Below, piece by piece: positions 33,593 through 43,600 of a stretch of 64,000 nt of DNA. Within the stretch, counting starts at the first letter, position 1; the number at the start of each line of letters is the position of its first letter. The position numbers were made by a program, and so were the translations under genes. The stretch is from Atriophallophorus winterbourni (lineage: Eukaryota; Platyhelminthes; Trematoda; Plagiorchiida; Microphallidae): contig JACCGJ010001650.1 in assembly GCA_013407085.1 (NCBI GenBank), positions 1-64,000 of the forward strand. Direction: 5' to 3'. The notes beneath the pieces were generated by a model. The model was not told the DNA's origin. It worked only from the letters and a program-made list of their open reading frames with translations, and did not search any database.

Positions 33593-33657
33593 GTGCTTGT
33601 CGTATATCGCTGTCTGTTTGTCTTGTACTATCTTTTTATACTATAAACTCGTGACCA

Positions 33658-33665
33658 TATATAAA
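33658..33665 (+). promoter_or_regulatory. TATA box in Gypsy-1 LTR
   Basis: TATATAAA sits upstream of a TCAG initiator-like motif (33683-33686) at normal spacing. The transcript would start near 33685, about 16 nt before the segment that pairs with the primer site. Confidence 0.6.
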
Positions 33666-33700
33666 CGCATCCCTCTCCCTTTTCAGCCGTATATTGTATC

Positions 33701-33715
33701 AACAAGTTGTTTAAA
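33701..33715 (+). other. Gypsy-1 LTR segment complementary to its own primer site
   Basis: AACAAGTTGTTTAAA is the exact reverse complement (15/15) of 33778-33792, which starts 2 bases after the LTR end. In the 3' LTR one base differs (A to G near the start), leaving 14/15. It is followed by GCC, as in Gypsy-2. Confidence 0.85.
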
Positions 33716-33777
33716 GCCCAAATCTCGGATCTTCTTACTCTCTACTTGTTGGGTTCTCTATAATCAATTCACCACAA

Positions 33778-33792
33778 TTTAAACAACTTGTT
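33778..33792 (+). other. Gypsy-1 putative self-primer binding site
   Basis: TTTAAACAACTTGTT occupies the position of the usual tRNA primer site, one base (A) after the LTR. It does not start with TGG, so it would not pair with a tRNA CCA end. It pairs perfectly with 33701-33715. Confidence 0.75.
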
Positions 33793-33796
33793 ATCA

Positions 33797-34570
33797 ATGG
33801 ATCGCTTTCTCAAACCAGACCGATTCGACATTGATCTTCATTCACCGGATGCTGGAGACCACTGGCAACACTGGTATAAAACATTTACGAACTTTCTCTC
33901 ATCAATCGATTCCCTGAATCCGAACAAGCTCGATACTCTAGTAAATTACGTCTCTCCATCTGTTTTCAAACACATCAATGAAAGCCGAACGTTCGATGAG
34001 GCGTTGAGCATACTGGAAAATCTATACGTTCAACCGAAAAATGAAATCTTTGCTCGCCATGTATTATCAACATCCAGACAAGAAAGCGGTCAAAGTTTAG
34101 AGCATTTTCTGCAAACTCTGAAGTCCCTATCTAAAGACTGTAATCTGAAATCAGTGAGTGCTGAGCAATACCGAGACGAACTAATTCGAGATGCTTTTAT
34201 CCGCGGCTTGCAATCCAACCATATTCGGCAACGCTTGCTTGAGCAAAAATCACTAGATCTGAAAACGGCATTTCAGCTTTCTCGGCAGTTGGAGATGGCC
34301 CATCAACAGTCAGTGGTCTATGATAATGCACCTTCATCAATTTGTCATGCCTCAACGCAACCAGTACCTGATCATGTGGAGAAACCCAGCACGTCTCATG
34401 AGACCGCATTTGCTGTAAGTAGTCAGAGTTGCTTTTTCTGCAGTTATACACGACATCCACGCACTAAATGTCCAGCAAAAGATGCTCTATGCAAATTATG
34501 TGGGAAGAAAGGTCACTTCCAGCGTGTGTCGATCTTCCCGACAGAAACCGGCTACGGGTGTGGTCGATAG
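33797..34570 (+). CDS. Gypsy-1 Gag (frameshifted at its C-terminus)
   Basis: The start is the ATG at 33797 (MDRFLKPDRFDIDLHSPDAG), four bases after the primer site, matching the Gypsy-2 start. It has an alpha-helical capsid-like region, then a first zinc knuckle C-x2-C-x4-H-x4-C (CFFCSYTRHPRTKC) and a second that reads CKLCGKKGHFQRVS. The final Cys of the second knuckle is lost because the frame has shifted within the short GT run at about 34530-34537, and the frame stops at 34570. Compared with Gypsy-2, where Gag and Pol are fused, two bases are missing in that GT run. Without recoding, Pol would not be made. Confidence 0.85.
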   Translation: MDRFLKPDRFDIDLHSPDAGDHWQHWYKTFTNFLSSIDSLNPNKLDTLVNYVSPSVFKHINESRTFDEALSILENLYVQPKNEIFARHVLSTSRQESGQSLEHFLQTLKSLSKDCNLKSVSAEQYRDELIRDAFIRGLQSNHIRQRLLEQKSLDLKTAFQLSRQLEMAHQQSVVYDNAPSSICHASTQPVPDHVEKPSTSHETAFAVSSQSCFFCSYTRHPRTKCPAKDALCKLCGKKGHFQRVSIFPTETGYGCGR

Positions 34571-37310
34571 TACTCTCTCAGCTGTTACGATTGCTGCAGC
34601 GCCACAGTCATTATCTAAAGCAGTCACACCACTTTCTGTTAATGGAGTTACACTGCACGCACTTGTCGATACCGGGAGCTCTGAAAGTTATGTATCCAAA
34701 GTCATTGTTCAAAAGCATAAGTGGCCCATTACGATGTCTCGTACTCAAATCACGATGGCTTCTACCTGCCTAACCAGCACTACCGATGGACACTGCTTTG
34801 TTTCGATAATTCATAAAGGTAATCGTTACCCTAACGTCAAGCTTTCGATATTACCCGATCTATGTTCAGACGTGCTACTTGGACACGACTTTCTAGCTCT
34901 CCATGAAGGAGTTGTGATCCCATTCTCAGGTCAAAAGTCGACCTTTTCGCTATGCTCTCTCAGTGCTGCAAATGTAGACCCACCTGCTTTGTTCGAAAAT
35001 CTGTCTCCCGACTGCCATCCAATTGCAACCAAATCCAGACGATATTCCGAACGGGATGAACAGTTTATCCGTTCAGAAGTCCAGCGACTGTTAAACGAAG
35101 AAATCATTGAGCCATCGCGTTATCCGTGGCGGTCACAAGTCGTGATTACAACTAACGAGCGTCAGAAAAAGCGGATGGTTATTGATTATAGTCGTACAAT
35201 TAATCGATTTACCTACCTTGATGCTTATCCCCTACCAAGAATCGATAGAATGATTGAGAATATATCACGGTACGAGTATTTCAGTACACTGGATCTCCAG
35301 AGTGCTTATCATCAAGTGCCAATAAACGAAGCGGAAAAAGCTTATACCGCTTTCGAAGCATGCGGAAATCTATACCAATTCAAACGTATTCCGTTCGGGG
35401 TAACAAATGGTGTAGCCTGTTTCCAGAGAGTGATCGATACGCTCATCCAAAAAGAGCATTTGTCGGCGACTTATGCCTATATTGATAACGTTACCGTTTG
35501 TGGTAAGAATCTGTCAGAGCATGATGAAAACCTGTCGAGGTTTCTTGAAATGGCTAAAAAGTACGACATTACCTTTAATGATATGAAGAACACTATTCGA
35601 GCTACAAAGGTTAAACTTTTGGGCTACGAAGTATCAAAAGGAACCATAAAACCTGATCCCGAGCGCCTCCGACCCCTTCGTGAAATACCTGCACCCCATA
35701 ATTTAAAAACACAAGAACGCATCGTTGGTATGTTTGCTTACTATTCTCAGTGGATCAATCACTTTTCTGATAAAATTTCTATACTGAATCGAAATCGTAT
35801 TTTCCCGATTCCCGATGATGTTCAACAGACGTTCTTAAATTTAAAGTCAGAGCTGGAGAAAGCAGTTATAGTTACACCCGAAGCTGGCGAAATACTTGTA
35901 GTTGAAACTGATGCTTCTGATATAGCCATAGCCGCCACGCTCAATCAGAGAGGAAGGCCAGTTGCTTTCTATTCACGAACATTAACCACATCAGAACGTC
36001 ACCATTCATCTGTCGAAAAAGAAGCGTACGCAATCGTAGAAGCACTGAGAAAATGGAGACACTATCTTATTGGGAAGCATTTTAAACTCGTAACTGATCA
36101 GAGGTCTGTCGCTTTTATGTTCGGAAATACGAACAAAGGCAAAATAAAGAATGAGAAAATCGAACGCTGGCGAGTTGAACTTGCCTCTTTCAGCTACGAC
36201 GTTGTCTACAGACCGGGAAAACAGAACCATGTTGCAGATGCGCTTTCCCGCGGATTTTGCGCATCAGTCAATAACGTCTCGAATCTGAAGAAACTTCATG
36301 ACTCCCTCTGCCATCCCGGTGTCACACGTATGATTCACTTCGCCCGTTCACGGAATTTACCTTATTCCGTTGACGATATAAAACGAATGACCAGCTCATG
36401 TCGTGTTTGTGCTGAAGTCAAAGTTAAATTTTTCAAGCCTCCACACGTTCCCCTGATAAAAGCTACACAACCGTTCGAGCGCCTGAGTATCGATTTCAAG
36501 GGACCTCTGCCGTCTGCTAATCGTAATCAGTTTTTACTTACGATCGTCGATGAATTTTCACGGTTTCCCTTTGCATACGCGTGCTCGGATACAACATCAA
36601 CAACCGTTATTCGATGTCTCACTGATTTGTTCTCCATGTTCGGGACGCCATGCTATGTTCATTCTGACCGAGGATCTTCATTCATGTCGAACGAACTTTG
36701 TGATTTTCTTCACTCTAAAGGTGTAGCGACCAGCCATTCTACCTCGTACAATCCACAGTCGAATGGCCAAGTTGAACGCTTAAATGCTACTTTGTGGAAA
36801 AGTATACTTTTATCACTTAAGTCCAACGATCTTGAAGTGAAACATTGGGAAGCCGTACTACCAAACGCCCTTCATTCAATCAGATCTTTGTTATGTACCA
36901 GTACGAATGTTACGCCACATGAAAGGATGTTTCGACACAACCGAAGAGCAGCAACTGGCACATCCCTTCCCAGCTGGCTATTAGAAACAAGCCGAGTGCT
37001 GATGCGCAATAATCTACGACGTAATAAATACGAGCCATTAGCAGAAGAGGTGGAACTGATTGAATGCAATCCAACTTACGCTAGAGTACGACTACTTAAT
37101 GGTCAAGAACAGTCGGTGTCGCTTCGTCAACTCGCGCCCATTGGAGAGCAACATAATGCAATTGTTCCCGATGTCGATATTCTGTTAGAACCGCCAAACA
37201 ACGAGCCTTCTGAAACTCCTTGCAATCAAGAACCTAACGAGAGTCTCACTGAACTTATTCGTCAACAACAACGCGTCCGACCGTATGAGCTGAGGAGCGG
37301 TGCAATTTAA
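34538..37310 (+). CDS. Gypsy-1 Pol: protease, reverse transcriptase, RNase H, integrase
   Basis: The frame is open from 34482 to TAA at 37308-37310. Homology with Gypsy-2 begins where Gag breaks (about 34535). Domains: aspartic protease ALVDTGSSESYV (Asp codon 34668); RT with STLDLQSAYHQV (Asp codon 35292) and catalytic YIDN (35478-35489), i.e. YxDN in place of YxDD; RNase H VVETDASD (35910); integrase H-H-C-C zinc motif (about 36295-36405); integrase core LSIDFKGPLP (36492), HSDRG (36666) and GQVERLN (36774), spacing D35E. The C-terminus ends RVRPYELRSG, like Gypsy-2. No internal stops. Confidence 0.9.
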
Positions 37311-37340
37311 CAAGCCAAAACTACTGACAGTTATCATTTT

Positions 37341-37356
37341 TTCGAGGCGGGGAGAA
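37341..37356 (+). other. Gypsy-1 polypurine tract
   Basis: TTCGAGGCGGGGAGAA ends exactly at the 3' LTR start, with a G/A run of nine bases at its end. Confidence 0.8.
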
Positions 37357-37535
37357 TGTCGTATATCGCTGTCTGTTTGTCTTGTACTGTCTTTTTATAC
37401 TATAAACTCGTGACCATATATAAACGCATCCCTCTCCCTTTTCAGCCGTATATTGTATCAGCAAGTTGTTTAAAGCCCAAATCTCGGATCTTCTTACTCT
37501 CTACTTGTTGGGTTCTCTATAATCAATTCACCACA
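37357..37535 (+). repeat. Gypsy-1 3' LTR
   Basis: 179 bp, identical to the 5' LTR except for two A/G differences (in 'TGTACTGTC' and 'TATCAGCAAG'). It is followed by the target duplication GTGCT. Confidence 0.95.
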
Positions 37536-37540
37536 GTGCT

Positions 37541-38290
37541 CCAGTATGATCTGCATTTTTGACACTACCTCGCCACCTGTAGCTTATCGCGATGTGGTCA
37601 AGCTGCGCCCAAGTACGTTGTGATGGGGATCGCCAGGTAGCAAGTTGGCGCTTGGAATGTCTAAAATTTGTGGAGACGAAAAAGAGGCGGTGGTCGTCAC
37701 AGAAGGACAACAATCTCTCTCCATTGTCTGTACGATCATCTGACATTCCATACTTCCCACCAAGGAAGCGCTCGGAGTGCGCTATACATCCAACTCGGGC
37801 ATTGAGATTGCCGGCAAGCACTACTATATCGCCTCTGCGTGCTTTCGTTAACAGAGAGCGAAGTTCTTCGTAGAATTCGTCCTTCACCTCATCTGCCCCA
37901 CAGTTCGTGGGTGCGTAAGCCGAGATCACGAATAAGTTACGTCTCTCGTCGCTATGCTTGTTGTAACCCTGAAATCTCGCTGCGCACAGTCTGCTATTAA
38001 CGGGTATCCAATCTATGAGGGAGGTTTCCGCTTTCTGGCTTAGAATAATCCCAACACCTGCTAGGCCGGCTGAGGAAGCAACGGGATCACTGGACACACG
38101 TAAGTAGAACCTACTCCCACGAGGCATAGGAGAACTCAGTTGCAATACCGAATCCGTGTCGCGAAGACGGGTTTCCGATAGGCAACATATGTCGATACCT
38201 AGTGTCTCTAGTGAGCGGGCTAGTCCAAGCTGTTGTTCTGGTTGTTGCAGGGTGCGGACATTGAACGATGCAAGCCTAATAGGGGCGCGC
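37541..38290 (-). CDS. RTE1 APE-type endonuclease part
   Basis: The open frame on the - strand begins around 38290 with LASFNVRTLQQ, followed by DICCLSETRLRD (catalytic Glu), VISAYAPTN, VVLAGNLNARVG and LDHIAISYRW. The canonical box is G-D-x-N. Here it reads GNLNARVG (G-N-L-N), so the catalytic Asp is replaced by Asn, whereas RTE2 has GDLNARVG. The final SDH box is on the far side of the gypsy insertion. The frame is cut at the target site 37536-37540. Confidence 0.8.
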
Positions 38291-39097
38291 GGTCGAGAGC
38301 GTTGGGTATCGACACCTGTCTAAGGACAGTTGGCTGCGACGGAATGCGTCCAGCATTGATGGTCCGAAGTGCATCAGGGAGAGAGGGTGATGGGATGATG
38401 TGTGCTTGCGAAGTGGGTTCTGGAGAATAGCTTTCGAAGGTAGGGTTCGTAGTGATAGCATGCGGCGTTGTCATCATCGTCATCGTTGAACGTAGGCATG
38501 ATACTACCCGGTTGCCTACACCGAAGTAGGGGAGATTTCGTTTAGGGGGTCCCACCCCGAGCCTTCAGCGCGATGGCTTTACCCACAAGGCAGTGGAGCG
38601 AGAGAGGTTCGCACCTATCGGTGGCCGGTGACCGACGAAGCGGTTCATACGCCCTTTTCTGGGAATTTCTAGTTCGGAGCCCGATAACCCCGTTGATAGG
38701 TTGGTGACATCAGTTTTTGCCTGTGCACCATACAATGTCCTTGGATAGGACAAGGGGCAGTGACTTTTGAAGCGGCGAGTCACATCCGCCGCGTCGTGGT
38801 GTCATCATTGGATTTTTGTGGCTTTTTATAGGGAGAACGCTTGCCAGGCGAAAACCCACCACACCCTCAGACACCACCGCCGAACCTTTCGCTGAGATCG
38901 GAGAACCGAGCTGGCACCAACGTGGAGGTATTTCGGCAAGCCAGCCAAGACACAAAAAATGTACATCGGGTCGGATGGTAAAAAATATCAAAATATTGTA
39001 AGATATTATTGGCAAACGTTAAAACCATACTTGTCCATGTGGACATTTAGTGATTTCTTGAAAACGTTAATGGTTCCAGATTGTACAACGTGCTCCA

Positions 39098-39660
39098 AAG
39101 GTTGTCATAGCCGGGGGTGGCAGTGGAGATAAGCTCCCACTGTTTATAAAATGCTCCCATATGGCATGCGTCTCAAATAGCCTCTGACAACAAAGTCCAG
39201 CTTCTGGCCTGCACGAGTGGCTCCCCGAGTCCGGCGGAACTGCTTCTATTAACAGGAGAAGAGGCGAGGGCGAGTGACTGGCGCCTGATAACCAGTTTGC
39301 TTCGGGCAGATGGAGCTCGTTAGCCTGGGAAGACATTTCATCTAAGAGAAGGAAAACCCTTATTTTAAACCTCCGCTTCCTTGCGGGATACCCGATCGCG
39401 GGAACAGCTTCGGGAGAAAACCCTGAGGAAAAATCTGAAACAGAGTCTGGCAGACGGTTAGCTGGTGCACACCATCTCCTTCTGGCAACTCCCTGCTGCC
39501 TTGCAGGTTGCACTTGGTTGTGCAAAGGCTAAAGAAGCTGACTCGAACAAACGTCGAGTGGTGCTGGGGACGCCGCTTTGTACCCAAATTCCCAAGAATC
39601 TTCATTGAAGCTGACTCATCCTCCAGGAGGAGATAGTCGCACAAAAGTAAAAGTAAGTAC
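39098..39660 (+). mobile_element. Internally deleted RTE derivative (non-autonomous)
   Basis: The first 340 bases match the 5' region of RTE2 (40270-40590), from 'AAGGTTGTCA' and 'GGGGGTGGCAGTGG' to 'CCCTGAGGAAAAAT'. The last 50 bases ('GACTCATCCTCCAGGAGGAG' and 'ATAGTCGCA') match the 3' end of the third RTE-like copy at 49880-49895 on the - strand. No endonuclease or RT lies between. A 5' end joined to a 3' end with the ORF removed is the layout of a non-autonomous element that could use the RTE machinery. Confidence 0.7.
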
Positions 39661-40102
39661 AACGTGAGTAGGTAAACTGTTCCACAATTGCACATTGCGA
39701 ACGGAAAATGCATATTTGCGGCAGTTCAACCTATTATGCTGTTGGCAAAGTTTAGATTGGTGACCACGCAGATGTGTGATATGGGAAAGATGAAACAAAC
39801 GACTGCAAGGATGATTTGTTTGATTAAGCACTGTCCAGATGAATATTAGTGCACCTCGTTTCCGTATGTATTGAGCCGAATGCAAATTCAAAACATATTA
39901 CGAATATCATATAAACGAGATTATTAAGAAGTTCCTTTTGAAATAGATAACTCGATGCGAATAGAATAAAAAACGCTCGACATAAAGACGTCCTGAAAGG
40001 TTTTATGATTTGCTTCCTCCGTGTATTTGAATATGCTTGAAATTTGAAATCGTAGTGTAGCGGATGAGGACAATGACGAGCCGATCGCATAAACAGAGGC
40101 AC
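39650..40102 (-). pseudogene. CR1-like element, C-terminal fragment
   Basis: On the - strand the frame includes LRGHQSKLCQQHNRLNCRKY and NVQLWNSLPTHVV. This is the conserved end of CR1/Jockey-type RT proteins (RGH...KL, R...F..R....WN.LP..VV). Truncated at both sides; no RT catalytic box. Confidence 0.75.
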
Positions 40103-40126
40103 TCTTTCAAAATTATTTACAGGATA

Positions 40127-40251
40127 ATGCGGTGCTCACTTCCCCATCCCTCACGCGACACTGCCTGGATCAGGCTTTTGCTTTCTACCATACCATACCA
40201 TCTTTCACACACCGGTTGTGGTGTGTAAGGGATGGGGATGTGAGCACCACA
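40127..40251. repeat. Fold-back repeat with about 28-bp inverted arms
   Basis: The left arm 40127-40154 contains GGTGCTCACTTCCCCATCC. The right arm 40222-40251 contains GGATGGGGATGTGAGCACC, an imperfect reverse complement. The arms match one end of the R2 repeat. The 67-bp centre holds a fragment of the SINE-like unit ('GCCTGGATCAGGCTTTTGCT' and the run CCATACCATACCA). Confidence 0.7.
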
Positions 40252-40682
40252 TCAGTTTTGTTTGGTTCCAAGGTTGTCACATCCGGGGGTGGCAGTGGGG
40301 ATGAGCTTCCACTGTCTATAAAATGCTCCCATAAGGCGTGCGTCTCAAACAGCCTCTGATAACCAAAGCCCAGCTCCTGGCCTGCACGTGGCGGAACTGC
40401 TTCTACTGACAGGAGAAAGGGCGAAGGCGGATGACTGGTGCCTCAAAACCAGTTTGCTCCGGGCAGATGGAGCTCGTTAGCCTGGGAGGGCAGTCCATCT
40501 AAGGAAAGGAAAACCCTGATTCCAAACCTCCGCTGCCTTGCGGCATACCCGATTGCGGAAAGGCTTCGGGAGTGAACCCTGAGGAAAAATCCCTGCTGCC
40601 TTGCGGGAAGACTTTTGAGTCAAAGGCTCCTGGTGGGGACCCCTAAGCTAAACCCCTACTTCGGCCTTGGCAACCGGGTAGT

Positions 40683-43600
40683 ATGTCGCCTACAACAAGA
40701 ACCATGGAATCTAATTCAACCACAACTTGCTGTCAAAAATACGTTCGCTACATTACATCACATGCCGATCCTTATACCCCACGCCCCTCATTACACACAA
40801 GCAATGAATCTCGTCAAGATGCTCCTTCAAGCTCGCGAAACACAGAACAGCCAAACCAGAGTGCCCAATTCTTGAAACCCCGTATGCCCTTCAAGCTAGC
40901 TGCATTCAACGTCAGGACCTTGAGACAAACAGGACAACAGGCTGGATTAGCTCGTACACTAGAAACGATGAGAGTAGACATCTGCTGCCTATCAGAAACG
41001 CGCTTACACGACTCTAGTAAGGTGATAAACCTATGCTCACCGAATAATACCGGCGTCAAGTTCCGTTTGCGTGTATCTGGCGATGAATAGGCCCAGGCAG
41101 CGGGACTTGCAGGAGTTGGTATTGCCCTGAGCTCACGCGCCGAGGCAGCCTTGATTGACTGGTTACCTATCAATAGCCGTTTGTGCGCCGTCCGACTTGG
41201 TGGCTCATGCAAAATCAGTCAACACAGACAGAACACTCGTGCTCTTTTCGTCATCGCAGCCTACGCCCGCACTGACTGCAGTGCTGATTTAGCAAAAGAC
41301 GAATTCTACCGAAGTCTAGACGAATTGCTGCGTAAAGCACGAAAGTCGGATATTGTCATCCTGGCTGGCGATCTTAATGCCAGAGTTGGCCGCCTCTCAC
41401 AAAGTAAACGACACCTCGGTGGTCCATATAGTCTCGATTGCGTGCGATCAGACAACGGTGAACGCCTGTTGAGTTTATGTGCTGAGCACCGCATATTTCT
41501 CAGCAGCGTCAACTTCCGACATTCCAAACAACGGTCAGCAACATGGAGATCCCCCTCGACAGGACTCTGGACACAAATTGATCACATTGCGATCAGTTAT
41601 CGATGGCGTTCCAGTGTGCAAGACTGCAGATCATATTGGTCGACCTGCCTATCATCAGACCACGCGTTAGTCTGTGCAAACTTAACTATGCGTTTCAGTG
41701 GATCGCGTAAGAAAAATATCACGAGGCTGGATACGCTTAAACTATCAGATAGATCAGTGGCAGAGAACTATCTAACGGCCCTATCTAATGCACTCGGACC
41801 CCATCCCGATAATATTGAGGAGCATTGGGCTCAAATCCAAAGCGCAATGTATCATGCTGGCCTGGAAAGCTGTGGAACATCCAAGCGAACAGGTTCCAAC
41901 TGGATATCTGCTGCTACAGCCAAATTAATTGACCAACAGCGTTCCTTACCTCCGGGGGAAAGATATGATGAACAGCGCAGGCAAATTCGCTACCAGTTGA
42001 AGACCAGCCTCAAAACGGACCGAGAATCATGGTGGGAAGAACGGGCAAGCGAGATGGAAGCAGCCCAAGCAGTTGGCAACACTCGCAAACTGTTCCAGCT
42101 TATACGCTCCACGGGACCCCGAATGCTCAGCGTGAGCGAACTCATCACGGAAGCAGATGGGTCGTTGATCATCAACAGAGAAAGGCGAATGGACCGCTGG
42201 AGGGAACATTTCGCTAGCCAATTCAATCAACCTCGACCACTCTCTGTTGCTCAGCCAAGTGGCTCCACCACTCAGTGGCGGGCCCCACAGGGACCATCTA
42301 CAGAGGCAGAAATTTGCTCACACATAATGAAGCTTAGACGACGCAAGGCCCCTGGTTTAGACGAGCTACCAGCTGAACTATTCGTTGAAGGTGTCGACGT
42401 TTTGTGCCGTGAGCTGTCAGTGCTCTTCGGAAAGATCTGGAACGAGGAAACCATACCCAGCGCGTGGGGACCGTCAGCCATCGTCCCAGTATTCAAGAAA
42501 GGGTCGAGAAGAGTGTGGTAATCACAGGGGTATCAGTCTCATACCGGTGGTTTCTAAACTGTTTGCATCAATCATCCTGACCAGGCTTAACAGCTACCGA
42601 GAAGCAGAGTATCGAGAAGAACAGGCTGGTTTCAGAGGAGGACGCGGGTGTGTGGACCAAATCTTCACGCTGCGCCAAATTTTGGAGCAACGTTACCAAT
42701 ACGCACGTCCAACAATTATCGTCTTTCTTGACATACGAGCAGCCTTTGATTCCATTGACAGAACCGCTCTCTGGGACTGTCTCATTCGCCATGGTGTCCC
42801 ACCGAAGTACGTAATCCTGCTCAAGAAGCTGTACTGCCACACCACCGGCAGAGTCAAAGCCTATGGTGATTTATCCAAGCAGTTTACCATTTCCAGCGGG
42901 GTTCGTCAAGGATGTCCGATCTCCCCATTCCTATTTAACTTTGCGATCGACGATGTCATGCAGGCAGCAACAGCCCAGCTACCGAATTGTGGGATCGACC
43001 TGCTCCCCGGTCGACGAGTTATGGATCTGGACTATTCTGATGACATTGCTCTCCTCGGAGAGGATGCTTGCGCCATACAAAGCGCTTTGAATCTACTCGT
43101 TGATCAGTTATCGCTGTATGGATTACATTTCTCTCCGTCAAAATGCAAAGTGTTCCTACAGGATTGGACAGACCCAACACTTGATTTGACGATCGAAAAC
43201 CATAAACTGGAAGTGACTGACAGATTCACCTACCTAGGGAGCTGCATCACCACTGGGGGCGATATCGAAGCTGAAATCACAGCACGGATTGCAAGAGCAC
43301 GCCATGCTTTCGCTGGGCTACGGCATCTGTGGCGCCGACGCGATGTTGGATTACGCTTGAAGGGCAGAGTGTACCAGGCCACCGTACGAGCAGTTCTACT
43401 GTATGGCTGCGAGACGTGGACGCTGCGACAAGCCGATAGTCAACGATTATCGACGTTTGATCATCGCTGCCTGCGGAGTATAGCTCGTTTAAGCTGGCAA
43501 CAGAAAGTCAAAAATGATGACGTCAGGAGGCAGTCCTCGGCGATCGCTCTGTGCCACTCTCCGATCATATATCCATGTGCCAGCTGAGATGGCTGGGGCA

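Larger units (their letters stand above)
33598..33776 (+). repeat. Gypsy-1 5' LTR
   Basis: It starts TGTCGTATATCGC and ends CAATTCACCACA. It contains a TATATAAA box at 33658-33665, a TTTCAGCC initiator-like site about 27 bp downstream, and the self-complementary segment at 33701-33715. Confidence 0.95.
33598..37535 (+). mobile_element. Gypsy-1: complete Ty3/gypsy LTR retrotransposon
   Basis: The 3,938-bp element has two 179-bp LTRs (TG...CA) that differ at 2 positions, flanked by the 5-bp duplication GTGCT (33593-33597, 37536-37540). Order: LTR, self-complementary primer site, Gag, protease, RT, RNase H, integrase, purine tract, LTR. Gag and Pol lie in different frames here, unlike Gypsy-2. 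It is inserted antisense in RTE1. The 2/179 LTR divergence means the insertion is fairly recent. Confidence 0.95.
31158..38950 (-). mobile_element. RTE1: RTE-like non-LTR retrotransposon, split by a gypsy insertion
   Basis: The element runs on the - strand from a 5' region (about 38950-38300) through an endonuclease (38280-37541) and, beyond the gypsy element at 33598-37535, through the reverse transcriptase and C-terminal region (33592-31366) to an AT-repeat tail. Outside the insertion the endonuclease and RT frames appear open, so the element was little decayed when it was interrupted. RTE is my by-eye clade assignment, from the single ORF of about 1,000 residues, the YADD box and the RWLGHVLRM C-terminal motif. 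The 5' limit is uncertain. Confidence 0.75.

Noticed and set aside
38220..38555. 111-residue - strand frame in the RTE1 5' region considered as a separate ORF1
   Set aside because: It overlaps the endonuclease frame in another phase, is low in complexity, and RTE elements typically lack a conserved ORF1. The phrase GNRVV is shared with RTE2 but gives no domain.
39098..40590. The direct repeat pair 39098-39440 and 40270-40590 considered as LTRs
   Set aside because: They lack TG...CA ends, differ by many substitutions, no primer site or gag follows, and the second leads directly into an RTE endonuclease.
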